Both the position numbers and the translations under genes were made by a program. 64,000 nucleotides of DNA, taken from assembly GCA_920105625.2 (NCBI GenBank), contig OV050030.1, positions 412,501,034 to 412,565,033 of the forward strand. The letters are read 5' to 3'. Of this stretch, positions 12,251 to 23,694 are shown piece after piece. The notes below the pieces were generated by a model. It saw nothing but the letters and a program-made list of their open reading frames with translations, was not told the DNA's origin and searched no databases. The DNA comes from Clusia tigrina. Taxonomy: Eukaryota > Arthropoda > Insecta > Diptera > Clusiidae. The stretch's first letter is position 1. Each line of letters starts with the position of its first letter.

Positions 12251-13704
12251 TTAATTGACAAAAACAAACAAAACAAACGGAAAAGAAATCAAAAAAGGGA
12301 AATCAAGAAACAAGAGTTCAAAAACCGTACGAGACAAAATATGGAAAATAAATTATAAAATAAACGTAATACAAAAAATAAGAACAAATTGAAAAAAAAA
12401 CCAACAGAAAGAAAAAGGACTAAAATTAATAAAATAAAAAAAAAATTAAAAGAATAAATATTGAAAAAAATAAATAAATTTTTTAAAGGAATAGAAAAAT
12501 CGACAAAAAATTACCACTTTTGATAAAAAAAAATTAGCATATAAAAAATAATAAAACTATTTAGACACAGAACAATAAACAAAAAGTTATAAACAAAAGC
12601 ATTAAAATATATATAAATTAGTAGCAAAAACAATACCAGCAAAATATCAATCAAATTAAAAGCAAAAACATAAAAACATAATAATACTACAAATTAAAAA
12701 CTTAGGATAATGAACATAAAAGAGACAAAGGGAGAAGAAATGACAAACAAATTGGTAAAAAAAGAAGGAAGGAAGAAGAAAAATCAAATAATATGTAAAA
12801 AAGTAAAATATTAGCAAAACAAAAAAAATAGTATAGACTAGAAGCAAAACCAAAGAAAACAGAAAGAACAAAAATATTCTAGAAAAAGAAATCCAGATAA
12901 TACAAAACAAAACACAATAGAGAAGAAAAATACCCGAAAAAATTATTTTAAAAAAAATTCAAAAAATTATTTATAAACTAGAAGTTAAAACAAAAATACT
13001 CAAGAACATCAAAAGTGTGGATAATGAAAATAAACATGATAAGAAACCCATAAAAAAATATAGATAAAATTTATTTAAAAAAAAAAAAAATGATATGATA
13101 AAAGACTAGGAAGGAATTTCTAAATTAGAAGCAAACAAACAAAAAAAAAGTAGATAAAAGTCCAAACAAAAAGAAAGGAAAAATATGGAATAGACAGAAT
13201 CAAAAACTATGAAATAAAGGAAAAATCTAGCAAAAAACAATAAAAATTATTTAGAAACCAGAACAATAAAGAAATATAAATATTAATAATATACTATATA
13301 TTATATTAAAAAATTAAAAAATTTGTTAAAAGTTAGAGAAAGGAAGAAAATTGTTGAAAAAGAAACATTAAAAAATAATGATAGAAAGAATCGAGAAACA
13401 AGAATAAAAGGAAATATTATCAAAAATATAAAATCTTAAAATAAAATTTATCAACAAGAAGCAAAAACAGAAATACACCAAAAGATAACAAAAGTATGGA
13501 GAATGAAGATAAAAATTTGAGAAAACACACCAATAAATAAGAAACAATTAAACAGAACGATAAAAGAGAGATAAAAATAGGATATAATGGAATAATTAGC
13601 ATTGAATAAAATAATAAAAATTACATCTAAAGTAAAAAAACAACCACATAAACAAATATAAAAACTCTGGAAAATAATATAAAAAAAGCAAACGAAAAGA
13701 ATGT
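12250..13704 (+). repeat. A/purine-rich low-complexity domain, left part
   Basis: Roughly 1.45 kb in which the plus strand is dominated by A with scattered G and few C, built of shifting AAATAAA, AGAAAC and AAACAAAA words without a fixed period. Long F/L/I-rich minus-strand frames (for example 12656-12910 and 13420-13602) arise from this composition and are not genes. The same composition resumes after the LINE at 13.7-15.4 kb, so that LINE sits inside one larger domain. Confidence 0.85.
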
Positions 13705-15375
13705 CGTCATGATTTAGATAATGAGCTGATTAACTGGATTTTTTCAAGACTAACAAACAGGGTTATTATGTTGCGATGGAAGCATATCTGTGGGTATCGT
13801 CGGATGTGAAGAAAGGTTGCCCTCAACGTGGCGCGCTCTCTCCACTACTCTAGTGAATGTTCATTGACTCTTTGCTTGTCTCCTTTGATGAGTCTCTTAT
13901 CTACGTTCAGGCATATGAAGATGATGTAGCCTGCATAATAGCTGAAAGCTGCCTCATGCACATCTGCAGGAAAGTCCAGTTTACTCTGAATAAGATTGAC
14001 AAATGGTGTGTGTGAGGCAAATGGACTTTCGGTAATCCCAGTTAAAAAAAAGTTAGTTCTTTTTAAAAGAAGGAGGATAGTCGAAGGTTTTGTTCAGCCA
14101 ACACTAAAGTTGCTCACTATTCAGTTATTCAGGTAGGTGAAATATCCTGGGGTGGTTCTGGCGAGTAAGCTTCTCTGGAAATCACCCGTTGAACTAAAGG
14201 TAGCGAAACCGCAGTCAGCTTTTTGGCAGCGCAATAGAATTTTTGGCAAGACGTGAGGTCTGGCTCCTTCGAAAGTCCTTTAGTTTTCAAAGGTTATGAT
14301 CAGGCCCATATATCCTACTCATCAAATACTGTCTCAAAATCTGCCCTATCAAGACTACAGAGAACTGTGGCTATCGGTTGTAGTGGTGCCTTTCCAACCA
14401 TCTCTGGTCCTGCTCTTTGTGCGCTGCTGAATCTTACCGACCCAGATGTTATTATACAATGATAGTCCCTAAAGCCCTTCTGTAAGTAAAAGCGCAAAAG
14501 GGCGTTTGATGGGTGTACGTTGGAATCTTGAAGATATTGCTGGCACTGACATGGATATTCCTACCCTTTCTATGCGATTTAATGCTCACATATCTTATAA
14601 CAGAAAGGTGGTACTGCATAAAAAGTCCAGAGGCTCAGCTGGTTTGATCGTACGATTGAGCCCGTTAGGCAGTGCAGTCGTATTTTCACTGATAGCTCCA
14701 AAACATCGTGTTGGAAAGCAGATGGCCTGGCAGAGCTATTTGCGTCTAGAGTGACAGTCAGGTTATATTGAAACCTTTACTCAGCCCCATTGTACCTTCC
14801 ATATTGGTGCTGTTATGCAAATCCAGATTTAATTATGTGGGAAATGATAATAGTCTGATGCTAATATGAGTTCCAGGACACATATGTGTTTTGGGGAATG
14901 AAGTCGCGGATAAACTAGAGAATAAGGATCTGAGACCAGTTTTACAGGTCCGGAACCTGTTTTTCCAATACGTGTTGTTACCATTAGGGCCACTATTAGT
15001 GATTGGGTTGTTTGTGCATAGAATCGCGGATGGGGGCCAGTAAGAGGCAGCAGATGGGAAAAGGCTATGCTACCAGTTGTTTCAGATAGAACGTCAAGGT
15101 TTCTTCTGTCACTTGGTAGGAGACCATAGACTTCTGATACGACTGATGACAGGTAATTTTGCATGGGCTAAGCATATGCAAAGATAAGCGTTGCAGACAG
15201 TGCACATTGCCAGGCTTGTGGAGGGGAAGATGAGTTGATGGATCACTTTTTGGGCGTATCAGGTTCGCTAGAATCATGTTCGAAGTACTTGGCACTGACA
15301 TCCTAAGTATCGTAAACTTTGGCTACTGAGGTACACAGGATCTACTGAGGTTAGTTCACAAATCAGGTAGACTCA
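13705..15375 (+). mobile_element. Decayed LINE, R1/I-type, RT + RNase H + CCHC remnants
   Basis: Plus-strand remnants in the right order but in many frames. NWIFSRLTNRVIM precedes KKGCPQRGALSPLL (RT motif B, near 13800-13850). Motif C is degenerate: VQAYEDDVACII, where the usual FADD has become YEDD (near 13910-13935). Next come a thumb-like region, an RNase H start IFTDSSKT (near 14690), an RNase H end GHICVLGNEVADKLENK (near 14877-14927), and a knuckle start CQACGGEDELMDHFL (near 15208-15252). The 5' part of the element is missing and stops and shifts are frequent, so it is long dead. It interrupts the A-rich domain; its edges are set by the change in composition and are good to about 30 bases. 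Confidence 0.85.
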
Positions 15376-16300
15376 AAGAAATATAAAAAAGGAACATCAA
15401 ATATAGTACAATGGAGGTTTTATGATCTGAGTGCTATATATGACTAGTTGTTTCGACAAAAAAAAGAGAAAAGATAGACTATAATGTGAAGAAAATGTGA
15501 AAGAAAACGGCAAATGAAAAACAAGAAATATGAAAAGCATAAAAACAGAAGAAAAAATAAAGGAGAATCAAGAGAAAAAAGGGATAATTAATGCAAGACG
15601 AAAGATATAACAAAAAAAAACCAATCAATGAAAATCACCTAAAAGCTAATGAAAGTAACAATGAAAAGGAGGAAATATGAAAAATACTGACAAGAAAATT
15701 TGTGTTAAATTTTATTGACAAAGCAAAGAAGTATAATAATACTATAAAATTAAAACAAAATACATAAAAAAGTAGAAATAAACAAACACATAAATGTTTT
15801 AAATACATATTAAACAAAATACCAGAAAAATATTGTCAGAGATAAATATAAGTGCAAGGGAATTTGAAAAAACAATAACAAAATAAAGAACAAAAAAGAA
15901 ACTACAAGTAAAAACACTCTAAAAAATATAAAATTTAAAAACCAATGAACTATAAAAAAACAATATAATAAAAAAAGAAAATAAAGGTATTAAAAAGTAA
16001 GAAAAAAGATATAAAATTTCAATAGAAACGGAATGAAGATAACAAGACAACCACAAAAAGAAAGAATGACAAAGTATAATAAGCAGCAATAAACTGAAAA
16101 TTAAGTGGAATAACAAACAATAAATGGAAAATCAAAAGTACAGAAATGTGGAAATATTAAGCAGAACTTAAATCCAATATGGAAAAACAAAAATAAATAA
16201 TACTATAGAAATGGGAAAACAGGAAAAAATCCCAATATGAAGATATGCCGAGGAAATGGAAAAATTTTGTGGATTAATATCTATTTAGAGAGATAAATAG
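15376..16300 (+). repeat. A/purine-rich low-complexity domain, middle part
   Basis: Same A-dominated plus-strand composition as 12250-13704, without a fixed repeat unit. Minus-strand open frames here are composition artefacts. Confidence 0.85.
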
Positions 16301-16304
16301 ATAA

Positions 16305-16505
16305 ATTTATTTAAGGGTATTATACATCCCGACCTGATAGGTCTATTGAGATGCCCCTATTTATTTAAAAGATGAGGTATATAGTCTCGTCTACAGATCT
16401 GCTTTTAGGTTAATTTCCGACAGGAATTCATATATTTTGGAGGAATAAAGTTGAGGGATCTTGCTCATATCTAAGACAAATTCTCCAAAATACCTGAGTC
16501 TTTTG
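16305..16505 (-). mobile_element. LINE 3' end fragment, same family as 7215-7868
   Basis: About 200 bases align by eye with 7222-7430, sharing among others TTAATTTCCGACAGGAATT and ATATATTTTGGAGGAAT. It covers the 3' UTR and the last codons of the ORF2. The 3' terminus is the same as in the 7.2 kb and 48.8 kb copies. It is strongly 5'-truncated. Confidence 0.88.
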
Positions 16506-16790
16506 TGTCTTTTAATGGAATAAAATAACATAAATAGAATTTACGACAACCCCTGCCTCCCCTCACAAACAATAATAAGCATAAAGGGGAAAGGGAAAAG
16601 CAATTAAAATGAAACTGGTAAAAAAAAGCAAACGCAAAAACAGAGAAAAAAAAATATGTCAAAAAATGGAAAAACCAAAAGCAAAAGTAAAAAATATAAT
16701 TAGAATATAAAAAGATAAAACACATGATCAAATATTGAAAGCAAAAACAAAGACAACAAAAACAAAAAACGAAAGCAAAGTGAGTGAATT
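16506..16790 (+). repeat. A-rich low-complexity domain, right part
   Basis: A-dominated sequence resumes after the LINE fragment and stops near 16790. Confidence 0.75.
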
Positions 16791-19700
16791 TTGCACCCAC
16801 AACTCGAAGTAGAAACTGTCCAACAGACGTGACTGGACTTAAATACGCGTAAATTTTTATAGATGCTTATAAATTTCACCTAAGGTTATTACTCCGTCTC
16901 TTCCACTTCCCGCTTCCCTCTTCCACTACTGACTTCTACTTTTCCCGCATCTCTTTCGACTGCAAGGCATCACTATGCCCCACTCAAATAGTGATGAAGT
17001 CTTATTTCTTTTCGAAAATGAAGTACCCCATATACTCGTACACGCCAGCCAGGCAGCCAGTCAACCTTTCAGTGAACTGGTTCAAGCGTATCATCCAACA
17101 AGTGGATTGCTCTCCATTCTGGCTGGCATTCCATTGTGTACGTTTTTCTCACTTCAATATGTAAATTAATTCTATTAGCACAAGAGCTCAGACACACTCT
17201 GGCTCTGCGTGCCCGTTTTGTCAGCTGTGGGAGCATCTTCGGCAAATTCCCAGCACTACTAAGCTTCGATGTTGTTGCTCTGCTGACGCTTTTGTTGTCG
17301 CAAATGTGGGTCACTGTACTGTAATATTTATGGAGATTTTTAATTATCACAGTTTTATGACATTAACGTTTAGCATATTTTTTTAAATATTAATTTTTTT
17401 CTAAAGAAACACACACATTTGCATAGGCAATTAGAATTCATTTGCACAGTGTTGGAGTTTTGTGTGGAGCACACGTATGCAAATAGTTTAGTTGCGACTG
17501 TGAAGCGGCATTAATCATGCACCAATTATGGACAGTAAATCAAACTAGAGAGATGAGAAATTAATAAAAAATTAATAAAAAATGATTATGGAAAGTAATT
17601 TATATATTTAAAGGTTGATTGACAAGTACACGAAATTGGAACATTTTAAAAAATGAAAAGATTCAAGTTATTCACTACAAATTTGAGTAATATTTTATTA
17701 TATTTTTAATTTTAACAGGTTGTTTGATCATATTCAACCTGAATCACATTAGAACATATTACAAAATATATAAAAATTATACTTATTATTAAATAGAAAT
17801 TTGAGCCAAACTATGTTATATTTTGAAAGGTTTTTCGTATAACACCATGGTGTTGAAATATGAAGCCCCAGAATTTGGAAAAATGGATCGATACGAAGTC
17901 TATGACTAACTGGGTCAGGAAGCAGCGCTCCACCGGCCTTTTTCTCTAAGTGTTAAAGAAATTTTGTGCTAAATTCTTGTTCCAAAGAAACTTAAAACAA
18001 AAGTAATTCTCCAATTCACCATCAATTTTGTTTCCTGGAGGACCTTGTCCAATAGAAGTTTGTGTCATTACTAAACAAAAATGTTCAATTTAAATGTCAG
18101 TAAAATTATTTGTTTATATTTAGTACTTCAAATGCCATTATCCCATAAATATGGGAATCCTAAACAGTGGAGAAATCACTGGAAATGAAGACGACAATAT
18201 TGGAGAAAGCAGCGACCTATCATTCATTTGTACTAAAATCTTCCTTGACATTTCAATTCACTATCTAAAATAGAGTTAAGAAGAAAATAAAGAATTTACA
18301 GAGTCACCTAATCCTTAGAAGAGCCTCAACTCACCCGGTTTAAACCAACCATTCAAGGCTTTAATTTAAATCCAACAATTCAATAGCCCAAGTCTGTTAG
18401 AAACTTGCAATTTATCAAATTTAAATGATGTTCATATTTACATTATCTAAAATATGTCATTTCGAGTACTTCTCAACTGACAATATTCTAGTCTCTAAAC
18501 ATATTTCATGCTTTATATCGTTCATGACTTTAAGTATAAATAATGAAATTAAAAAAGGCTGAGGATAGATGTTGAGTTCTGTGTGAATGTGGAGTAAACA
18601 ATTCATCTTATTTGCTTGGAATTGGCGAAAGGAACAATTATTTTTGAGATACAGATATGCAATCGAATTTGCAAGGTCTTTGCTCAGTCAACCTGAACTC
18701 TAAACTGTGTTATTATGTACAGTTTTCTTTAATATATTTTCATTACCTAATTCAGAAACTCATTATACCTACTTATTATGTATAACCAAATATATATCCA
18801 TTAACGTGATCTTTAAATGTTAATATAAAGAATCGTGCCAGTTGAAAAGACAATTATCAATGTTAGAAACAACCTCTTTGATTGACTTGTAAGTTTATCA
18901 ATTGCCTTGTAAGTTTAGCATTATACTGAGAGAAAGCTCAAAGTGGTTCTCGAAATTTACTTCGCTAATTACAAGTACAATAAATTACAATATCAAAACC
19001 ACAATAGCACCAAAACACAATAGCCCCCAAATGTATATGCTTCTAGAAATAAAACTTGGGGAGCTTAAGTTGCCACCTTTTTCTTTTTCGATTATTCAAA
19101 AAGGAAATAGGTAATTGTTAAATTATTACAGAACTCTATGTCTGCAGAACTCTACGTCTCCACTTCTGTCTATAACCAGAGAATCTGACATGTCTCTAAT
19201 CCAAAGAATATTAAGGAAATACATATTATCTGTCATTCGACACAGAAAACTGATTTAATCTCTAATTCATTCATGTTTTCCGTGGATCTTGATAATCCTT
19301 CTCCCCATTTATAATTGGAGAACCTGGTAAATACAAAAGTGCATTTGTAAAAAGTATTCCAGAATACTATTTAGGTCCATATATCGAATTTATGGATTAT
19401 ATAATACAGATCGCCATTATCATTTTTTTGGATCAGTAAATAAATCAATCAGTAATCAATCGCACAAGCTAAGTACTAATCTTTAGACTTAGGACTATGT
19501 AAAGCACCTCAATCAAAGTTAAGTTCTGTTACTTATTAACAGTTGATTTAGTTTTTCCTCATATCTTCAGTTCATTTCGCTTTTTCCCTTAAAACTTGAA
19601 CCGATCTTTATCAACATTTTCACTACTCGAAGATTTTACCATGCTACACATATTTCTATAAAAGTCATTGCATTGTTGTTGTTCGTAGATATATTGGAAT

Positions 19701-19909
19701 TGTTTCTGTTGTTGTCTCCAGCTGATTCTATGACCGAAACATAAATTCGATTATTTAGCTTTCGTTGTTGAGCCCTATCATTTTATTTAAGAAGGCATCT
19801 ATGATGCAAGTCCGAGTGGTGCGATTTTGAACGTATATGAAGAACCGTGCGAAAACTGCCAGTGTCTCAACACCTGAGTCTCCTATATCGCACAAAAATT
19901 GTGGCGCAT

Positions 19910-19964
19910 CTATGTGAAGATATTTGGTACGGTGTGGGAGAATATCACTATCAAAAATGATGAC
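19910..19964 (+). repeat. Direct repeat, copy 1
   Basis: Begins CTATGTGAAGATATTTGGTA and includes ATATCA-TATCAAAAAT. It is similar over about 55 bases to a copy 475 bases downstream. Confidence 0.65.
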
Positions 19965-20384
19965 CTTCTATATCAGAATATTATGAACATTGATCAATAT
20001 TGAGGATAGGTATGATATCTGTGAACAGGTATATCATCAAAGTATTAAAACAGTTGGTTCATGGCTAGAGTCATACGTGATGAAATTTTGATGGATTTTG
20101 TGAGATATTTTTTAGACAAAAACCGCGTGTTTCTAGTTTTGTAGAAAAAGAATTCAATGTATTTAGTATACCGTTGTATGTGTTGTATATCGTTTGATGT
20201 TAAGAACAATAATGAAACTGATGAGAGAGTGCAACTACGACAGAAGGTCCAAAGAAGAAAAAAGAAGGTTGCCATGTAATTATAAATAAACAATTATTCA
20301 ACAATATTAATATCAACCATTCCGGAAATAGTGGGTAGAGGACGTCTCTGTCATCAAAGAATTCATCGTAATGTATTTTTGGAA

Positions 20385-20440
20385 CTATGTGAAGAAATTT
20401 GGTACGCCGTCTTAGGATATTAATATCAAAAATTCTGACA
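20385..20440 (+). repeat. Direct repeat, copy 2
   Basis: Begins CTATGTGAAGAAATTTGGTA and includes TTAATATCAAAAATT. It pairs with the copy at 19910 and suggests an old local duplication or two members of an unknown repeat. Confidence 0.65.
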
Positions 20441-22489
20441 ACACTGGGCTGAGGACTTCTTACATCTATAAAGTACTGCCTTCATAAAAAAATCACAGTA
20501 CCATCCAACAAACTTCCTACATCCACTAAGTACTTCCTACATAAATCATAATTAAATTCGCACCACCATTCAAAGATGAAATTGGGCGGGTTTGTTTAAT
20601 TATTCATATTGAAAGCACACTCAGTTGAACTTTGTTCCAACCATGATCGATGGACCTCAGGCAGAGCATAAAATCAGAAATGTTGAGAAAGTTAAGGAAA
20701 AGTCGCCATCAGTCTAACTACTCATCATCGTTAGTTTTGGGAAAAACATCAAAGAATAGAAAAGTGAGAAAGTGGAGTGCACCCGCTGAGAGAAAAGTGT
20801 ACAGGAATACAATTAAGGCTCTCTTCATCAATGTCTGGCAAAATGTGTTGGGGAAATACCTCACCCAGAAGCGGGTTCCTCAGTTATTGATACTCGCATT
20901 TTAAAGATGAACTTCCTTTCAAATTAATGGCGGAGACCTTCTCAGCGTGTCAGCTTTCTTGTAGAAAGTTTTCAGCTGTGTACAAAAATATTTCCACGAC
21001 AGCTTAGAAAGAAGCGTCAGTCATTAATTATCGGCCAAGTTATGCACCAGAATGATGCATGGCGTTGTGCCCTTTTTGTGGAAACTATTAACACTAATTT
21101 CGAATGCGGTGCTTCGGTGTTGCGGTGCGCTTGTTGTTGCGAGTGTTGTTCTTCAAATGTGTGCAGAGGTGGAGAGAATCTTTTCTCTTCCCGTGGCATA
21201 AAAAACGAAATTTAAGCGTGAAAAGGCGGTAACAGTGTCAGTGGGTTTTCAGTCACAAATGCACGAGCGAGTAAATGAAATTCTTTTCGAAAGAAAACCA
21301 AAATTGCTGTTATCTTTTTTTTTTTGGTTTGTTTAAGTTTTTCTCCGCAAACTGCCAGTAAGCAATGAAGTTGCAATTTTAAAGCCTCAGCGAAAAGAAT
21401 GAGTCTCGAGTCCAGTCAGCAAGAAATGAGGTTTGGAAGTGGAAAAAATCTTAAAAGAATAACACACACACCAAATTCAAATGTCATGATGACTCCACGC
21501 CAAAAGGTCCCGTCCGGTGCGCTTTCATTTCTTTCATTAACTACCACTCAGCCAGAACGGGAAAACAACGCCTCTCCATTAATCTGGTCATAAATATGTT
21601 GGCACTCTTATAAACTTGCTCGTAAATCCCTCAACTTATCATTGAGAGGCCTGGCCTGGCCTGGCTTGGCATCACTAATCTCCGACTCAGCTTGACTGGC
21701 AGAATTTCCACTTCAACGTCGCGGAAGCGCTTGGAATCAGTTTTCCGTGAGCACTGATGTATTCTTCTTGAACTACGGTTATAAACGCGTATGTGGTAAT
21801 TTGAATTTCTGAGCACCCTACAAAACACCAGTAAGTAGGCCACAATCTAAATTCACATAAACAGTCACTAACTATGCTATCTGTTGGTGCACATCGTTTC
21901 CGTAGATAGCGCCCTGAGTGTTCCATTATGCCCGCGTTTAGTAGTTCAGTGTTCTTATTTTGCCTACGCATTCCTTTTACAAAATTGTATTTATTATCTT
22001 TTGCTACTCTTGGTGGGTTCTTCATACACGAAATTATCACAAAATGAACTTTAATTTGGCCGACGGCAGAAGTCGTCGCAAGTCTTTCGACCGCTTCCAC
22101 AAAAATATTCGTAGGCAAACGAAGACAACAACAGCAAATTTTAATCTATCCAAGTTTCCGTTCACAAAATGAAATTACATTTTTTCTTTGGGCATTTAAT
22201 TTGCTCTTCTTTTATGTTCAAATTGAGTAAAAACACTTTTACTATTCATTATTTTCACATTAGCAGGAATAATTGTGGGGCTATTATTAAGGCGTCTATA
22301 ACTTTCGGCCTGAACTGAATATTGTCGATTGAATTCAATTTGATTGAAGTATCTGGCGGTATGAGTGAAATCGATTTCAATCAACTAACAATTTGTTTAG
22401 GGTGTATTCATATACATAATTATAAGAAATAGATTTAAAAATATGGAAAATATAAAAATATAGTACATAAATCACCTAGAAATTAGTGA

Positions 22490-23690
22490 TGCCACTTAGA
22501 CCAATAGTTGGGTCCGTTGTGAGACGTGGGTGCGTGGCGTGACTTCGCTTCCCCCTACAGATTGAACCTACCTGTGCCCCTAATAAAGCTTATAAGGTTA
22601 TTAACACTTGAATGGTATAGATTATCTATATTTGTTGTGAGGTGGGATCCCAATTTCTAGGAAAATGTTGCCATGTACAAAAGAGATGCTGGGCCGTTTT
22701 CGGTTCCTCCTCGTTCCTGCAGCTGCGTCAGTAATGATGCGTATAAACTACCATTTTTCTAGCATGAGATCCTATTAGACAATGTCCCGTGAGGGCTCCT
22801 ATTAGAGTCCTAATTTGTAGTCTATTGAGTCTAATGAGATTCTTGGATAGAAGTAGCTTTATAGGCGGCCATGTTTGCCTGGCGATTTCGCAGGTAGTGG
22901 CACAGATCCACCTTTGATTGGTAGAGTTAATTAGTGTCTCCCTTATGAGAAGCTTACAAGTTGCGAGAGATTTTTTCATATGCCTACTGACATTAGGCAT
23001 ACAAGTTCTGTCTCTCGTTAGTTAAGCAGCCTTGAAGTTCCCTGGCACATCCCTATGACCTGGCACACAGCATAAATGGATATGGAATTTTTTAGCCATG
23101 TCGTTAAGAGATCGGCGACAGTCTTAAACATTCCTTGATATCATTTGGAATACATCCAAAGCTTTTAGAGCAGCTTGGCTGTTTAATAAAACTATAGATA
23201 TATCTACCCGCTACCTCATTTATCAATAACCAAATCAAAGCTTCATGAAAAGCGGTTATTTTCGCTTGAAAACACTGCAGTGATTAGTTTAATGGATTCA
23301 CTAACTGGGGACGTTTCGCAATAAATCCCTGATCCTAAACCGGTATTCATTTTTGGTCTGTGTATATCTTCATTGGAGTATCTGGTGATGGATCCCCCTC
23401 GAGCCATTCCTGCCTGGAAGTAGTCTTTACTGAAAAATTCCTTTCGAAACAATGAAAAGAAAGAAGGTATTCAATATACTGGGTATGTTCGTATAAGATT
23501 CTAGTAATGTCGCATGTCCATACGGGACTGCTTTCCATTGTGAGCTCGCCTTGAACCGAATGTCGGAACATGCCGCTAAATATTTGCAGAAGAGTTCTAA
23601 GGGTGCCAGATGTAGTATGATACCCAATGCTAGGGTTGGCGTGGTTTTCATGGTGCCACTTAGAGCTAAATCTGCTGATCTCTGTTAATT
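22490..23690 (-). mobile_element. Decayed LINE, RNase H-bearing, related to the 5-7 kb LINE
   Basis: On the minus strand, from 23651 down, the remains are in LINE order. First is the RT thumb end (TPTLALGIILHLAPLEL). Next come an RNase H start (IYTDQK, then after a shift KMNTGLGSGIY), CFQAKITAFHEAL, LLNSQAALKA, the linker LNRLQIRTLIGALTGHCLI, and a knuckle remnant CRNEEEPKTAQHLFCTW near 22725-22690. The last resembles CQEEQETAQHFLCTC of the plus-strand LINE. Several stops and frameshifts make it inactive. 22490-22680 is likely its 3' UTR. The right edge is marked by a switch to plain AT-rich DNA near 23690. Confidence 0.85.
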
Positions 23691-23694
23691 AAAT

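Larger units (their letters stand above)
16800..22480. other. Long noncoding stretch, one internal direct repeat
   Basis: About 5.7 kb with no recognised gene, RNA or transposon. A basic 84-codon plus-strand frame at 20650-20904 (MDLRQSIKSEMLRKLRKSRH) has no recognisable domain and is left uncalled. The blocks 16860-17330 and 21000-22150 have more even base composition than the AT-rich centre and could include regulatory DNA, but I see no decisive motif. Confidence 0.55.
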
